This document shows, piece by piece, positions 17,005 through 26,110 of a DNA stretch of 64,000 bases (the stretch's first letter is position 1; the number at the start of each line of letters is the position of its first letter). Source of the stretch: Roseovarius sp. THAF27 (GTDB lineage Bacteria; Pseudomonadota; Alphaproteobacteria; Rhodobacterales; Rhodobacteraceae); contig NZ_CP045393.1 of the NCBI RefSeq assembly GCF_009363655.1, positions 3,472,001-3,536,000 of the forward strand. Direction: 5' to 3'. Under the pieces are notes generated by a model. The model searched no databases, was not told where the DNA came from, and was given only the letters and a program-made list of their open reading frames with translations. A program made the translations under genes and the position numbers.

Positions 17005-17501
17005 AAGGCCTGACCCGTCGGTCCATGCTTCTATTCCTCGCCGCATCGGGGTTTGCCGGGCAGGCGCTGGCCGACACGGTGGTCGCGTTGGAATGGCGCG
17101 ACCTTCTGCCAGAGGACGACACGTCTCTGCCCGGCAACCTGCAAGGTATCCTGCCGCATGACGAAAGCAGCATGGCAGCCCGTCAGCCGCCATCCACAGG
17201 CATCCGCACCGACTGGACCGGCAAGATCGTCCAGATCTCGGGCTTTATCGTGCCGCTCGACCACGAGGGTACCGGCATCACCGCGTTCATCCTGGTGCCT
17301 TACATCGGCGCCTGCGTCCACGTGCCCCCGCCCCCGGCGAACCAGCTGGTCTTCGTGACCACCGGCACGCCCTTCGAAAGCTCCGGCATGTTCGAGCCCG
17401 TGACGGTCACCGGCATGTTCGGCACGGCGTCGCGGTCCACCCAACTGGCCGAGATCGGCTATGCCCTTTCGGCGGACGATATCCAGAGCTTCAGGCGTTG
17501 A
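16995..17501 (+). CDS. DUF3299 exported protein 2 of the zinc locus
   Basis: 168-residue paralogue of the preceding gene, overlapping it by 10 bases. The signal region LTRRSMLLFLAASGFAGQAL has a twin-Arg pair. The conserved block is LVPYIGACVHVPPPPANQLV, sharing the GACxHxPPPPxNQLV pattern with its neighbour. It also has a longer spacer near residues 38-60 that paralogue 1 lacks. The tandem pair suggests duplication or a heteromeric complex. It is the last gene of the zinc operon. Confidence 0.84.
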   Translation: MAVKGLTRRSMLLFLAASGFAGQALADTVVALEWRDLLPEDDTSLPGNLQGILPHDESSMAARQPPSTGIRTDWTGKIVQISGFIVPLDHEGTGITAFILVPYIGACVHVPPPPANQLVFVTTGTPFESSGMFEPVTVTGMFGTASRSTQLAEIGYALSADDIQSFRR

Positions 17502-18123
17502 ATGAGCCGGTGGGACAAACAAACGAATAGACTTGTTCTCCAGAATTGCCCGATTGCCGAGGTACGTCGCGTCAAACCAAAAGAACGATACGTCAAAACC
17601 GAAATTTCAGCTCCAACCTGAGCAGGTACTCGTTCTGCACGACCTGAAGGGCTGTCTTGGCCCGTAATCACACGTCCGCAATTGATCCGAGCAAGGCCTA
17701 CTCTGCGGAACGAAGCACCTTTTCCCCGCAACTGCACAAGGTCTGCCGCCGAGCGCAATCTGAAGCTGTCTAGGTGCGGTCAGACCCCATTGAGCCGAGC
17801 CTGCAAGCAATGGTCTTTCAACCTGTCGCTTGAAGCCTTCGCTCCAGTGTTCCGATTGAACACCGCTTCAAACTCAAGTGTAGGTAGTCATGCGCCGACG
17901 TGTCATGTCATTCTGGCTCGGCACGTTGTCCCTGGAGATGCGTGGATTCCTGTCGAATTCTGACGGATTCCTAAAGGCGGCTTTCGGACAAGGATGGTAG
18001 CGTGACGGAAACGACACCGGGCGAGAACTGGGCGGCGCTGTATGATGCACGCCGGCGCCGCAACAAGAGGAATGTCATGGTCGATAATCTTGATCACCGG
18101 GCGAACTGCGGCGACAGAACTGT
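17502..18123. other. 622-base gap between the zinc locus and ppc
   Basis: No full gene is supported. It contains a short fossil of an outer-membrane-type C-terminus on the minus strand (17593-17667) and unconvincing short frames such as 17682-17963 (+) and a GTG-started frame from 18002 (+). No clear terminator or promoter was recognised. Confidence 0.5.
17593..17667 (-). pseudogene. C-terminal fragment of an outer-membrane beta-barrel-like protein
   Basis: Read on the minus strand, 24 codons encode LRAKTALQVVQNEYLLRLEL followed by KFRF and a stop. Alternating hydrophobic residues ending in Phe are the usual barrel-insertion signal of outer-membrane proteins. The frame is blocked by a stop just upstream, and no longer barrel can be rebuilt. 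It may be the remains of a receptor or porin; the short length keeps confidence low. Confidence 0.4.
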
Positions 18124-20796
18124 TTGTGCGACAGGTTCGCCGAGCGCGGGCAGCGTCTGATGCCGTCTGTCCTGCTGAATGCCGCCTGCGACGGCACCCA
18201 AGACGGCGAGGCTTATGCGGTCGACCTGCGCCGGGCACTTTTCGAGCTGTGGAGCAATGTCCTTGAACGACGTGCACCGCACGTGTCCGAATGGGCGCGG
18301 AACGACAGCGAGGGGGCGATCCCCACCGGGGCCGCTGCCGTGCCTTATCTTCAGGCCCTGAATATCTGGTTCCAACTTTTGCGTATCGTCGAGGAAAATG
18401 CGGCGATCCGCGACCGGCGCCAAACCGAAACGCAAACCGGGGCCGAAACCGTGCCGAGCAGTTTCGCGCAGGCCCTCGACCGCCATGATCTGACCCCGGA
18501 ACGCCTCGCAGAGATCTCGGCCAGCCTTTCCGTCGGACCGACCCTGACCGCGCATCCGACCGAAGCCAAGCGGGTGACGATCCTGGAAATCCACCGCAGG
18601 ATCTATCGCAGCCTCGTTGCGCTGGAAGCGCAACGGTGGACCACCCGCGAACGCACAGGCATTCTGGCCGATATCGAAGGCGAGATCGACCTTCTATGGA
18701 TGACGGGCGAACTGCGGCTGGAACGTCCCGGCCTGAGCGACGAGATCGAATGGGGGCTGCAGTTCTTCCGTGACGGAATCTTCGACGCCGTGCCGCAGGT
18801 GTTCGAACAGTTCGAGCAGGCGGCAGCGAACCGCTTCGGGACCTTCGACATGGTTTCGCCTTGCATCCGCTTCCACTCCTGGATCGGAGGCGATCGTGAC
18901 GGCAATCCGAACGTGACCACCGACAGTACCGCCCATGCTCTCAAACGGGCGCGCGATACGGCGATGGACATGTACCGAGAGCATCTGCGCATCGCCGCCG
19001 AGCGTCTGAGCATTAGCAACCGGATCGTCCCGTTGAATTCGGAAATGCAGGCAGAGCTAGAGCGCCTCGCCTCGGTTTCACCCTACCGTGACCGCAACCC
19101 CAACGAGCTTTTTCGACAGGCGACTTCCGCGATCCTGCACCGGCTTGAAACCTATCGCCATGTCAGCCATTTCATCACCGACCTCGAAATCATCGAGACC
19201 GCGCTCGCCTCGGTCGACGCCCGGCATCTGGCGCAGCGTTATATCCGCCCGGTGCGCTGGCGGGCACAGGTTTTCGGGTTCAGCATCTATACGCTCGACA
19301 TCCGACAGAACTCGACCGTAACAACAGAAACGATCGCGGAGATTTGGCGCCAGCGGGACGATGGCAACGTGCCGGAGTATGGCGATCCGGCGTGGTCGAA
19401 ACGGCTTCGGTCGGAACTGTCTGAGCCGCAGCTGCCTGCGCCTGACGGCAACGCGCTGTCCGATCAGGCAAACGAGTTGATCGACCTGCTGACCTTGATG
19501 TCGAAACGCCGCTACGGGCCGGACCCGGCCGCGTTAGGCCCCTTCATCCTGTCCATGACGCGCTCGTCCGACGACCTGTTGGGGGTCTTCCTGCTGGCCC
19601 GGTACGCAGGGTTCGGCGCCGAAACACTGGAAATCAAGGTCGTGCCGCTGTTCGAGACCATCGAGGATTTGCGCGCCGCCCCCGATATCCTTCTTGGCCT
19701 GCTCGATGTTCCGCTGGCGAAGCGCAGCCTGACGCGGGACGGTTCGGCTATCGAAGTCATGCTGGGCTACTCGGACAGCAACAAGGATGGCGGCTTTGTC
19801 TGCTCGACCTGCGAGCTTGACCAGGCACAGCGCAGGATCACGCGCGTTCTGAAATCGAAAGGTCTGACCCCGGTCTTCTTTCACGGCCGCGGCGGTTCGG
19901 TCAGTCGTGGCGGCGCGCCGATGGATCGCGCCATCGCGGCGCAACCGACCAACACCGTTTCGGGACGGATGCGGCTGACGGAACAGGGCGAGGTGGTGTC
20001 GGCCAACTACGCCAACCGCGGTACCGCCGCCGCGCACCTTGAGCTTTTGGCGTCCAGCGTTCTGAAGCATTCGGCGGATGCGGACGACCCACCCCGCGCG
20101 CCGGAATTCAACGAGGCGCTGGAGGCGCTGTCAGGCTTGTCCCAAACCGCCTATTCCACGCTGCTGCACATGCCCGGCTTCATCGACTATTTCCAGCAGG
20201 CCAGCCCGGTCGAGGAACTGGCAATGCTCAAGATCGGCTCGCGTCCCGCGCGCCGGTTCGGTGCCGCGTCGCTGGCTGACCTGAGGGCGATACCGTGGGT
20301 CTTTGCATGGTCGCAGAACCGCCACCTGATCACCGGCTGGTATGGGTTCGGTTCGGCCATCGAAGCGTTCCGGAAGTTTCAGGGCACCCGTGGCGAAGAC
20401 ACGCTTCTGGCGATGTTCGAGCGTACCAAGCTCTTTCGCCTGATTGCCGACGAGGTCGAGAAGTCCTTGTTCCAGGCCGATCTGGACATTGCGGAGGAAT
20501 ACGCGTCGCTGGTCACGGATGACGATATTCGGCGGCGCGTGACTGATGCGATCGCCAAGGAATACGCGCTCGCATGCAGCGGTATCGCTTTCCTGACCGG
20601 GAGTGAGAAGATTGCCGAAAGGTTTCCGCGTATGCGCGCGCGTTTCGACAGGATTCGCCCCGGGCTGGACCGGGTCAATACCCTGCAGGTCGCATTGCTA
20701 CGCGAGGTGCGGTCCCGTGAAGAGCCGAACCGTGTTTCCATCCCGCTCCTGCAATCGATGAATTCGATTTCATCGGGCCTTGGATGGACCGGATAG
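18124..20796 (+). CDS. ppc: Phosphoenolpyruvate carboxylase
   Basis: Up to 890 residues. It forms oxaloacetate from PEP and bicarbonate, refilling the TCA cycle. Catalytic blocks are present: LTAHPTEAKR with His144, SWIGGDRDGNPNV, GYSDSNKDGG, and the mobile loop FFHGRGGSVSRGGAP. The C-terminus ends SGLGWTG, whereas most PEP carboxylases end in xNTG, so this is a divergent branch. The start is uncertain: TTG at 18124 opens the frame, the first ATG is at 18160, neither has a good ribosome site, and an in-frame stop lies at 18091. The gene appears to stand alone. Confidence 0.9.
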   Translation: MCDRFAERGQRLMPSVLLNAACDGTQDGEAYAVDLRRALFELWSNVLERRAPHVSEWARNDSEGAIPTGAAAVPYLQALNIWFQLLRIVEENAAIRDRRQTETQTGAETVPSSFAQALDRHDLTPERLAEISASLSVGPTLTAHPTEAKRVTILEIHRRIYRSLVALEAQRWTTRERTGILADIEGEIDLLWMTGELRLERPGLSDEIEWGLQFFRDGIFDAVPQVFEQFEQAAANRFGTFDMVSPCIRFHSWIGGDRDGNPNVTTDSTAHALKRARDTAMDMYREHLRIAAERLSISNRIVPLNSEMQAELERLASVSPYRDRNPNELFRQATSAILHRLETYRHVSHFITDLEIIETALASVDARHLAQRYIRPVRWRAQVFGFSIYTLDIRQNSTVTTETIAEIWRQRDDGNVPEYGDPAWSKRLRSELSEPQLPAPDGNALSDQANELIDLLTLMSKRRYGPDPAALGPFILSMTRSSDDLLGVFLLARYAGFGAETLEIKVVPLFETIEDLRAAPDILLGLLDVPLAKRSLTRDGSAIEVMLGYSDSNKDGGFVCSTCELDQAQRRITRVLKSKGLTPVFFHGRGGSVSRGGAPMDRAIAAQPTNTVSGRMRLTEQGEVVSANYANRGTAAAHLELLASSVLKHSADADDPPRAPEFNEALEALSGLSQTAYSTLLHMPGFIDYFQQASPVEELAMLKIGSRPARRFGAASLADLRAIPWVFAWSQNRHLITGWYGFGSAIEAFRKFQGTRGEDTLLAMFERTKLFRLIADEVEKSLFQADLDIAEEYASLVTDDDIRRRVTDAIAKEYALACSGIAFLTGSEKIAERFPRMRARFDRIRPGLDRVNTLQVALLREVRSREEPNRVSIPLLQSMNSISSGLGWTG

Positions 20797-20982
20797 CTCA
20801 GGACAGGGCAAAAGGCTGCAGATCATTGCGCCACGAACCCTTGGCGGAAACAAGTTCGTATCACTCATCTGCTGGTTTCCGAAACCGGACATGCGTGTAA
20901 GTTCCAGCATCTGTCGATATCGCCTCGGCGCGGCCGTTTGCCGCAATATGACCGGATGGCTGCTTTGCGGCAAAAGGGCCGG

Positions 20983-22224
20983 TCAGGTCGAGCTGCTCAC
21001 GCCTTCGAACACGTCCCGAAGAGACGAGGCGTCCTGCGCCTCCTCGAAATTCTCTTCGTCCTCGAAACCACGTGCGTAATCCCAACTCGTTGTGATTTGA
21101 CGACAATGAAGATAGTAGAAGTGATGCTCGAAGTTTCTTTGTGCACCGGATATTCCGTGGACGCGCCAGTACCTGCCGGCCAAAGGCCCTTGCGGGTCCA
21201 GGCACCATTTGGGCTGCATCCGCGCATCCGCACCCCGTCGCTGAAGAACGTGGTCGGCATGCGTGACCTTTGCCGAGCCTTCCGGTTTGCGTGCATAACG
21301 CCAGCGTCCGCGAATGGACATGTAGCCGTCCGCCGTGGACTTGACTGCGGAAAAAACCGTCTCGTCATCGCGGCCCAGCACCAGTTCGTCGATATCAACC
21401 GACAAAACAGCATTCGCCTCGGCCAGATATTTCCTGTGCGCGACATGCAGCATCGACAGGTGAAGAAACTTCGAGCCGATCTCGACCCGCGTCGTTGCGC
21501 GTGGTCCGAATGGGAAAGGCGCCGAAATCACCTCGGCGGCTTCGATCGCCTTCACATTGGCGATTGTCTGCCTGATATCCTCGGGCGAATAGGCATCGCT
21601 TCCATTGTCAATCAGCACGACAGCGTTTGCCCCATGCCGTCGTGAATAGAAAGTCAGCCAGTCCTCGATCCACTGAAGGTCGTTGTTTTTGGATATTGCG
21701 ACGAGGGCGTTCTTTCCCCGGAATTTTTCGAGGTTGGAGCGATTGATTTCCACGACCTCTTCGAATTGCGGGGTCCGGGGCTGAAACAGGCGCAGATGCT
21801 TGGGATCCGGATGCGGCGATGAAAAGGTCACCTCATTCGTGCGAGGCCCCAGCTTGACGATGTTCCGCTCCTGAACTTCGACGCCATCGACCTCGAGGAT
21901 CGCGTTCTTGAAATAGTTCTTAAGGTTCCTCAGATCCGGACCGATCATGCGGACCAGATTGTTCGATCCGTCATAGAAGACATCGTAAAACAAGGTTTGA
22001 CTGTCGTAAGAGGCGACGAATGCTTCATCGTCCTGTTTCTCGACGGGGACCGCCCGCAGGAACTTGTGTCCTTCGGGAAGTACGATACTGCTGAGTTCGC
22101 CCATTGCGTTGTTTGCTCGTGGTCTGTCATTAAGGTGCCAGGTTCTCGCTAGTTTATGCATGTCGGCAATTGCCTCAACAGAAAGAAGATTTCGGAGGCG
22201 AAAAGAACGACATCTGTTGTTCAA
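20983..22224 (-). CDS. Glycosyltransferase (family 92-like)
   Basis: 413 residues. The transferase core begins at ALVAISKNNDLQWIEDWLTF and VVLIDNGSDAYSPEDI, the pattern of GT92/DUF23-like enzymes that resemble family 2. The metal-binding DxD motif is Asp277-Ile-Asp279 in VLSVDIDELVL. No membrane helix or signal is seen, so it is likely cytoplasmic. With the neighbouring methyltransferase and UDP-galactopyranose mutase it may build a surface polysaccharide; galactose is the usual GT92 donor sugar. Base composition is lower in GC than the flanking operons, hinting at transfer. It is divergent from the methyltransferase gene. Confidence 0.78.
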   Translation of the reverse strand: MNNRCRSFRLRNLLSVEAIADMHKLARTWHLNDRPRANNAMGELSSIVLPEGHKFLRAVPVEKQDDEAFVASYDSQTLFYDVFYDGSNNLVRMIGPDLRNLKNYFKNAILEVDGVEVQERNIVKLGPRTNEVTFSSPHPDPKHLRLFQPRTPQFEEVVEINRSNLEKFRGKNALVAISKNNDLQWIEDWLTFYSRRHGANAVVLIDNGSDAYSPEDIRQTIANVKAIEAAEVISAPFPFGPRATTRVEIGSKFLHLSMLHVAHRKYLAEANAVLSVDIDELVLGRDDETVFSAVKSTADGYMSIRGRWRYARKPEGSAKVTHADHVLQRRGADARMQPKWCLDPQGPLAGRYWRVHGISGAQRNFEHHFYYLHCRQITTSWDYARGFEDEENFEEAQDASSLRDVFEGVSSST

Positions 22225-22409
22225 CTATCGCAGGAGCGTGACGGGGCGCTATTGCCCGAATGTCGATGGTCGAACATGTCGACACTCAGCGCACAGATTT
22301 TTCTTTGGACAGGCCCGGACAGGGGGTATCAAATCGCCAGACAGGCAACAGCGTCTACCGTCGCGACGGTAGGATGATACCCCAAGTAACGGAAAGAGAA
22401 ATCGAGCCA

Positions 22410-23042
22410 ATGCCAAGTGACAAACCGATACAGATCGTAAAGGACCGGGCCAACGAACGCTCGGCGGATTTCATCGAAGCCAACATCGCCAACGCGCTTC
22501 TGTTCGGCAGGAAGTCGCATCTTCTCGATTATGTGGCCACCTTGATTAAGGATGAGGGGCTGATGATCGAGTGCGGCGTCTTCACTGGCGGCTCAATCAA
22601 CCATATGGCGGGCCTGCATCCCGATCGAACACTCTTCGGCTTCGACAGTTTCGAGGGCTTGTCCGAGAACTGGACAGGCAACCATCACAAGAGCGGGCAT
22701 TTTGATCTCGGCGGGCAACTTCCGAAGGTCGAGCCCAATGTTGAACTCGTCAAGGGCTGGATCGACGACACATTCCAGCCTTTCCTCAAGAAGAACCCGG
22801 GCGACATCGCCTATCTTCATGTCGATACCGACACATATCAACCGGCGAAGACCATTCTGCAACTGGCGAAACCGCGGCTGCGCGTCGGCTCTGTCATCCT
22901 GTTCGACGAATTGTTCGGGTACCCCGCGTGGGAGCATCATGAATACAAGGCGCTCACCGAAACCATTCCCGAGGACAAATATGAATTCGTCGCGTTTTCA
23001 CAGATGCAGGCTGCACTGCGAATTACCAAAGCCCTGAAATAG
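22410..23042 (+). CDS. TylF/MycF-like SAM-dependent methyltransferase
   Basis: 210 residues from the chosen ATG (22410); in-frame ATGs at 22374 and 22260 are possible. The SAM-binding segment is LMIECGVFTGGSINHMAG. LFGFDSFEGLSENW and IAYLHVDTDTYQP follow, matching the TylF/macrocin-O-methyltransferase-like family, in which the Asp residues bind a divalent metal. The family methylates sugars of antibiotics and of surface glycans. Its place between a glycosyltransferase and glf suggests a glycan substrate. Confidence 0.8.
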   Translation: MPSDKPIQIVKDRANERSADFIEANIANALLFGRKSHLLDYVATLIKDEGLMIECGVFTGGSINHMAGLHPDRTLFGFDSFEGLSENWTGNHHKSGHFDLGGQLPKVEPNVELVKGWIDDTFQPFLKKNPGDIAYLHVDTDTYQPAKTILQLAKPRLRVGSVILFDELFGYPAWEHHEYKALTETIPEDKYEFVAFSQMQAALRITKALK

Positions 23043-23135
23043 GTCGGGTGCCGGTTCCACGGTCGTGCGATCGTGACGTATCGAAAGGCGGCTCGGCCCT
23101 GAGGCGGGGCAAGCCGGGCCTTCCGCGTGAGCCTC

Positions 23136-24308
23136 TCAGGGAGAAACCAGTAGCGCCGGCAAACGCTCGCCCTTCGCTTCGGCGGCAAGAAAGACGCGGG
23201 AGGCATCGAGCGCCTCGCGGATGCAGACATCCATGTCGAGATAGCGGTAGGTTGCAAGCCGACCGAGGAAGGTTACGCCTTGCGTTTCCTGCGCGGCCTT
23301 TACGTAGAGCGCGAGTTGTTCCTTTTCGTTCGTCAGGCGGATCGGGTAGTAGGGGATATCGTCTGGCCCTGCCTCGCGCGAGTATTCGCGGGTGATGATC
23401 GTGCTGTCGTGGCTTTCCCAAGGTGCGAAATGCTTGTGCTCGGTGATGCGGGTATAGGGCACATCCGGTTCGCCGTAGTTCATGACCGGACAGCCCTGGA
23501 AATCGCCGCTGCTGCGCTCGTGACGGAAATCGAGCGTGCGGTAGCCCAGATGCCCGTGGACGTGGTCGAAATAGGCGTCAAGCGGCCCGGACCAGAAGAG
23601 ATGCACGCCGTCCGGCACCTCTGCGGGATCGAGCGCTGTCGAGATGTGCACCGTGATCGAAGGATGGTCGAGCATGGCCTCGACCATTGGCGTGTAGCCG
23701 TCGCTCGGAAGCGCCTGGTGGGCATGGGCAAAGTAGCTCCCCTCGTAGGAGAAGCGGACCGGCAGGCGCTTGAGGATCGACGCGGGAAGTTCGGTCGGGG
23801 ACCGGCCCCACTGTTTTTCGGTGTAACCCTTGAAGAACGCCTCGTACAGGTCGCGGCCGATCATCGAAAGCGCCTGTTCCTCGAAATTTTCAGGGTGCGC
23901 GATGTCTTCGGCGATGTCGGCAAGGAAATCCCTCGCCTCGGCCGGTCCCATGGCGCGGCCGTAGAACTGGTTGATCGTGGCAAGGCTGATGGGCAGCGGG
24001 AAGACACGCCCGCCAACGGTCGTCCAGACCTTGTGGTCGTAAGGCACGAAGGTGGTGAAGCGGTTGACGTAGTCCCACACCTCGTCATCCCCGGTGTGAA
24101 AGATGTGCGGCCCGTAGCGGTGCAATATGATGCCGGTTTCCGGGTCGCGTTCGGTGTAGCAGTTGCCGGCAATGTGGTCTCGCGCCTCGAAGACCTGAAC
24201 GTGATACCCGGCCTCCGCCAACTCGCGTGCCACGACCGCCGCGGACAGCCCCGCGCCTGCGATCCACACGTCTCTCCGGTTTCCTTCGCCGCCCGTTTTC
24301 TTTTGCAT
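23136..24308 (-). CDS. glf: UDP-galactopyranose mutase
   Basis: About 390 residues. It interconverts UDP-galactopyranose and UDP-galactofuranose using reduced FAD, supplying galactofuranose for surface polysaccharide. The FAD motif is IAGAGLSAAVVARELAEAG, followed by EARDHIAGNCYTE. HRYGPHIFHT and GYTEKQWGRSPTELP are Glf signatures. The second Gly of the usual GAGLSG is Ala here. I chose the ATG at 24308 because AGGTG lies 6 bases upstream; 24314 and 24359 are in-frame alternatives. The gene converges with the methyltransferase gene. Confidence 0.9.
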   Translation of the reverse strand: MQKKTGGEGNRRDVWIAGAGLSAAVVARELAEAGYHVQVFEARDHIAGNCYTERDPETGIILHRYGPHIFHTGDDEVWDYVNRFTTFVPYDHKVWTTVGGRVFPLPISLATINQFYGRAMGPAEARDFLADIAEDIAHPENFEEQALSMIGRDLYEAFFKGYTEKQWGRSPTELPASILKRLPVRFSYEGSYFAHAHQALPSDGYTPMVEAMLDHPSITVHISTALDPAEVPDGVHLFWSGPLDAYFDHVHGHLGYRTLDFRHERSSGDFQGCPVMNYGEPDVPYTRITEHKHFAPWESHDSTIITREYSREAGPDDIPYYPIRLTNEKEQLALYVKAAQETQGVTFLGRLATYRYLDMDVCIREALDASRVFLAAEAKGERLPALLVSP

Positions 24309-24461
24309 ATCCATCACCTGTATGGGGTCGAATGCTCCGGTCCCTGACCGTCTGAGCAACGACCTCGAGACCCTTCATCTTCGATTTTTTGGCTCAGTTA
24401 GAGTGTCTGTAACATTCAATCATTCAGCCACCGATTTGGGAATCCCCAAACTCTGACGACC

Positions 24462-25280
24462 CTAGCTGAATTCATTCACCTTGGAGATTAGCCGTCCATA
24501 CGTATCTTTCTTGGCCTCACCTGGACATAGCTTCAGGCTACCATGGCTGTGCTCGTTCGAGACCAACAAGGACACAGCCGGGTTGCGCTTCGACAATTCC
24601 ACGATCGAATGCATCGGAACACGGTCATCTTCGGGGCCGTGTACCGCGAATACCGGCGTATGTACGGTGTCGGCAAGGCTTGGAAAGGCGAAGCCGCCCG
24701 AGTAGCAAATTGCTCCACCGACCTCGGGTACAGACAGCCCGAGATGTGGTGCCAGGTAAAGAACGTTCAACGCCGTGATTGCTCCTGCCGATCCGCCCGC
24801 CAAGACAAGCTTACCGCTGAAATTGAACTCGTTTCTGTTGGCTTCCATCCAAACCAGCAGTGCGCACGCGTCTTCCAATGCGGCCAATGCCTCGCTGCGC
24901 CGAAAGCGTGCCGGAAATCCTGAAATGGCCAGCGCTTCCAACTCACTCATTCTCGATCTGGTACTTTCCGACAAATCCGATCTCTTGGCACCCAGCCTGT
25001 ACTCTGGGAACGCCACGGAGATATTTGATTTGGTTAGCCACCGGGCGATCGCGCGGTGGTCACCATGCACAATACGCCCGGTACGGAAACCTCCGGCATG
25101 AAAACAAACGACCAAGGGGCTCGGTCCCGGCTCGTTGCCTTGGTAAACATGGACATTCAGAGATTTCGGCACTCCGCGCCTGATTGTATCCCGATAACAG
25201 CGGACAAAATCAGGTTGGTACCCGAAATCGGTATATTGAACTTCGTTCTTACTCACGGATTGCTCCAACCCGTGCACCAC
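24462..25280 (-). CDS. Alpha/beta hydrolase (esterase/lipase-like)
   Basis: 272 residues. An oxyanion-type HAGGF motif follows a beta strand (PLVVCFHAGGF). The nucleophile elbow is GGSAGA with Ser164. AVHGPEDDRVP would carry the acidic residue, and a His near NEHSHGSL completes a possible triad. This resembles hormone-sensitive-lipase-like esterases. The substrate is unknown; removal of acyl groups from a glycan is possible given the neighbours. GC is noticeably lower than in the flanking operons, as for the two polysaccharide genes upstream. Confidence 0.75.
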   Translation of the reverse strand: MVHGLEQSVSKNEVQYTDFGYQPDFVRCYRDTIRRGVPKSLNVHVYQGNEPGPSPLVVCFHAGGFRTGRIVHGDHRAIARWLTKSNISVAFPEYRLGAKRSDLSESTRSRMSELEALAISGFPARFRRSEALAALEDACALLVWMEANRNEFNFSGKLVLAGGSAGAITALNVLYLAPHLGLSVPEVGGAICYSGGFAFPSLADTVHTPVFAVHGPEDDRVPMHSIVELSKRNPAVSLLVSNEHSHGSLKLCPGEAKKDTYGRLISKVNEFS

Positions 25281-25631
25281 AGGCCTTCGGCAGATTTTTC
25301 GTCATAGGCCCTCTTGGCAGACCTGGTTACTTCGGAGGGAGCGTATCAAGTCTCTGACGGTGTTGGAAGTTCGGTTGCCAAGCGTCAACTCATATGCGGC
25401 AGACGAGGCCACAAAACCCGCACTGGTGATCAGGTCGCAGGACCTGGGCAGAGTCTCGATAGACGTACCGCCTCGGGAATAACATTCCAGGCCCGAGACT
25501 GGCTGGGGCGATCATCCTCAATCACCTCGGGGCCAGCAGTCAGATATCGGCCATTCCAGCGACAGAAGTTCGTTATCGGAAGACGCGGCTCACGCATGGC
25601 GGGCGGTCGTGCAGCGAATATCGCAGGCGCT
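25281..25631. other. 351-base gap without a supportable gene
   Basis: Open frames cross this stretch on the plus strand (25314-26114), but they continue antisense through the GlcG-like gene and show no domain. Nothing convincing is seen; it may be decayed sequence at the edge of the polysaccharide island. Confidence 0.45.
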
Positions 25632-26051
25632 TCAACCTGTTCCCGCAGTCAGACCATGCGCGCTCAAGGCGGACACGGCGCATGCTTCATCGTTGTCCGA
25701 GCTATCACCCGTGATACCGATTGCCCCGATCAGCGTCTCATCGCGGTATATCAAGACACCGCCGGGAACAGGCACCAGCTGGCCCCGGTTCAGTGCGTTC
25801 ATGGCGTCGATAAAGAACGGTTGTTCCTGTGCCCGGGTATACAGCGCCCGCGACCCCAGGCCCATTGCCACTGCACCTTTTGCCTTGCCCTGTGCAATTT
25901 CCGGTCGCAGGTTGCTCGTGCCATCCTCGCGCTGAAGCGCAACAAGATGCCCTCCGGCATCAATCACCGCAATCGTGAGGGGTTTCATGTCATGCGCATG
26001 CCGATACTCCAGGGCAGAAGCGATCAGTGCATTCGCAAGTTCAAGGTTCAT
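25632..26051 (-). CDS. GlcG/HbpS-family protein (DUF336)
   Basis: 139 residues from the ATG at 26051 (GGAG 8 bases upstream). The fold starts with MNLELANALIASALEYR and contains LTIAVIDAGGHLVALQREDG and PVPGGVLIYRDETLIGAIGI, the DUF336 pattern of GlcG and the heme-binding HbpS. Members are often encoded with glycolate or 2-hydroxyacid oxidation genes, or in cobalamin/diol operons. Here it follows TRAP system 2 in the operon that begins with a glyoxylate aminotransferase, which supports a link to 2-hydroxyacid use. No signal peptide is seen. Confidence 0.82.
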   Translation of the reverse strand: MNLELANALIASALEYRHAHDMKPLTIAVIDAGGHLVALQREDGTSNLRPEIAQGKAKGAVAMGLGSRALYTRAQEQPFFIDAMNALNRGQLVPVPGGVLIYRDETLIGAIGITGDSSDNDEACAVSALSAHGLTAGTG

Positions 26052-26110
26052 GAAGGCAGCTCCTCGAGGTCGGGCCGGCACGCCTGTGCAAGCCGGCCCG
26101 ACAATCAGCT

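Noticed and set aside
17682..17963. Plus-strand 93-codon open frame
   Set aside because: Cys- and Pro-rich, without homology pattern or ribosome site, and located in decayed sequence.
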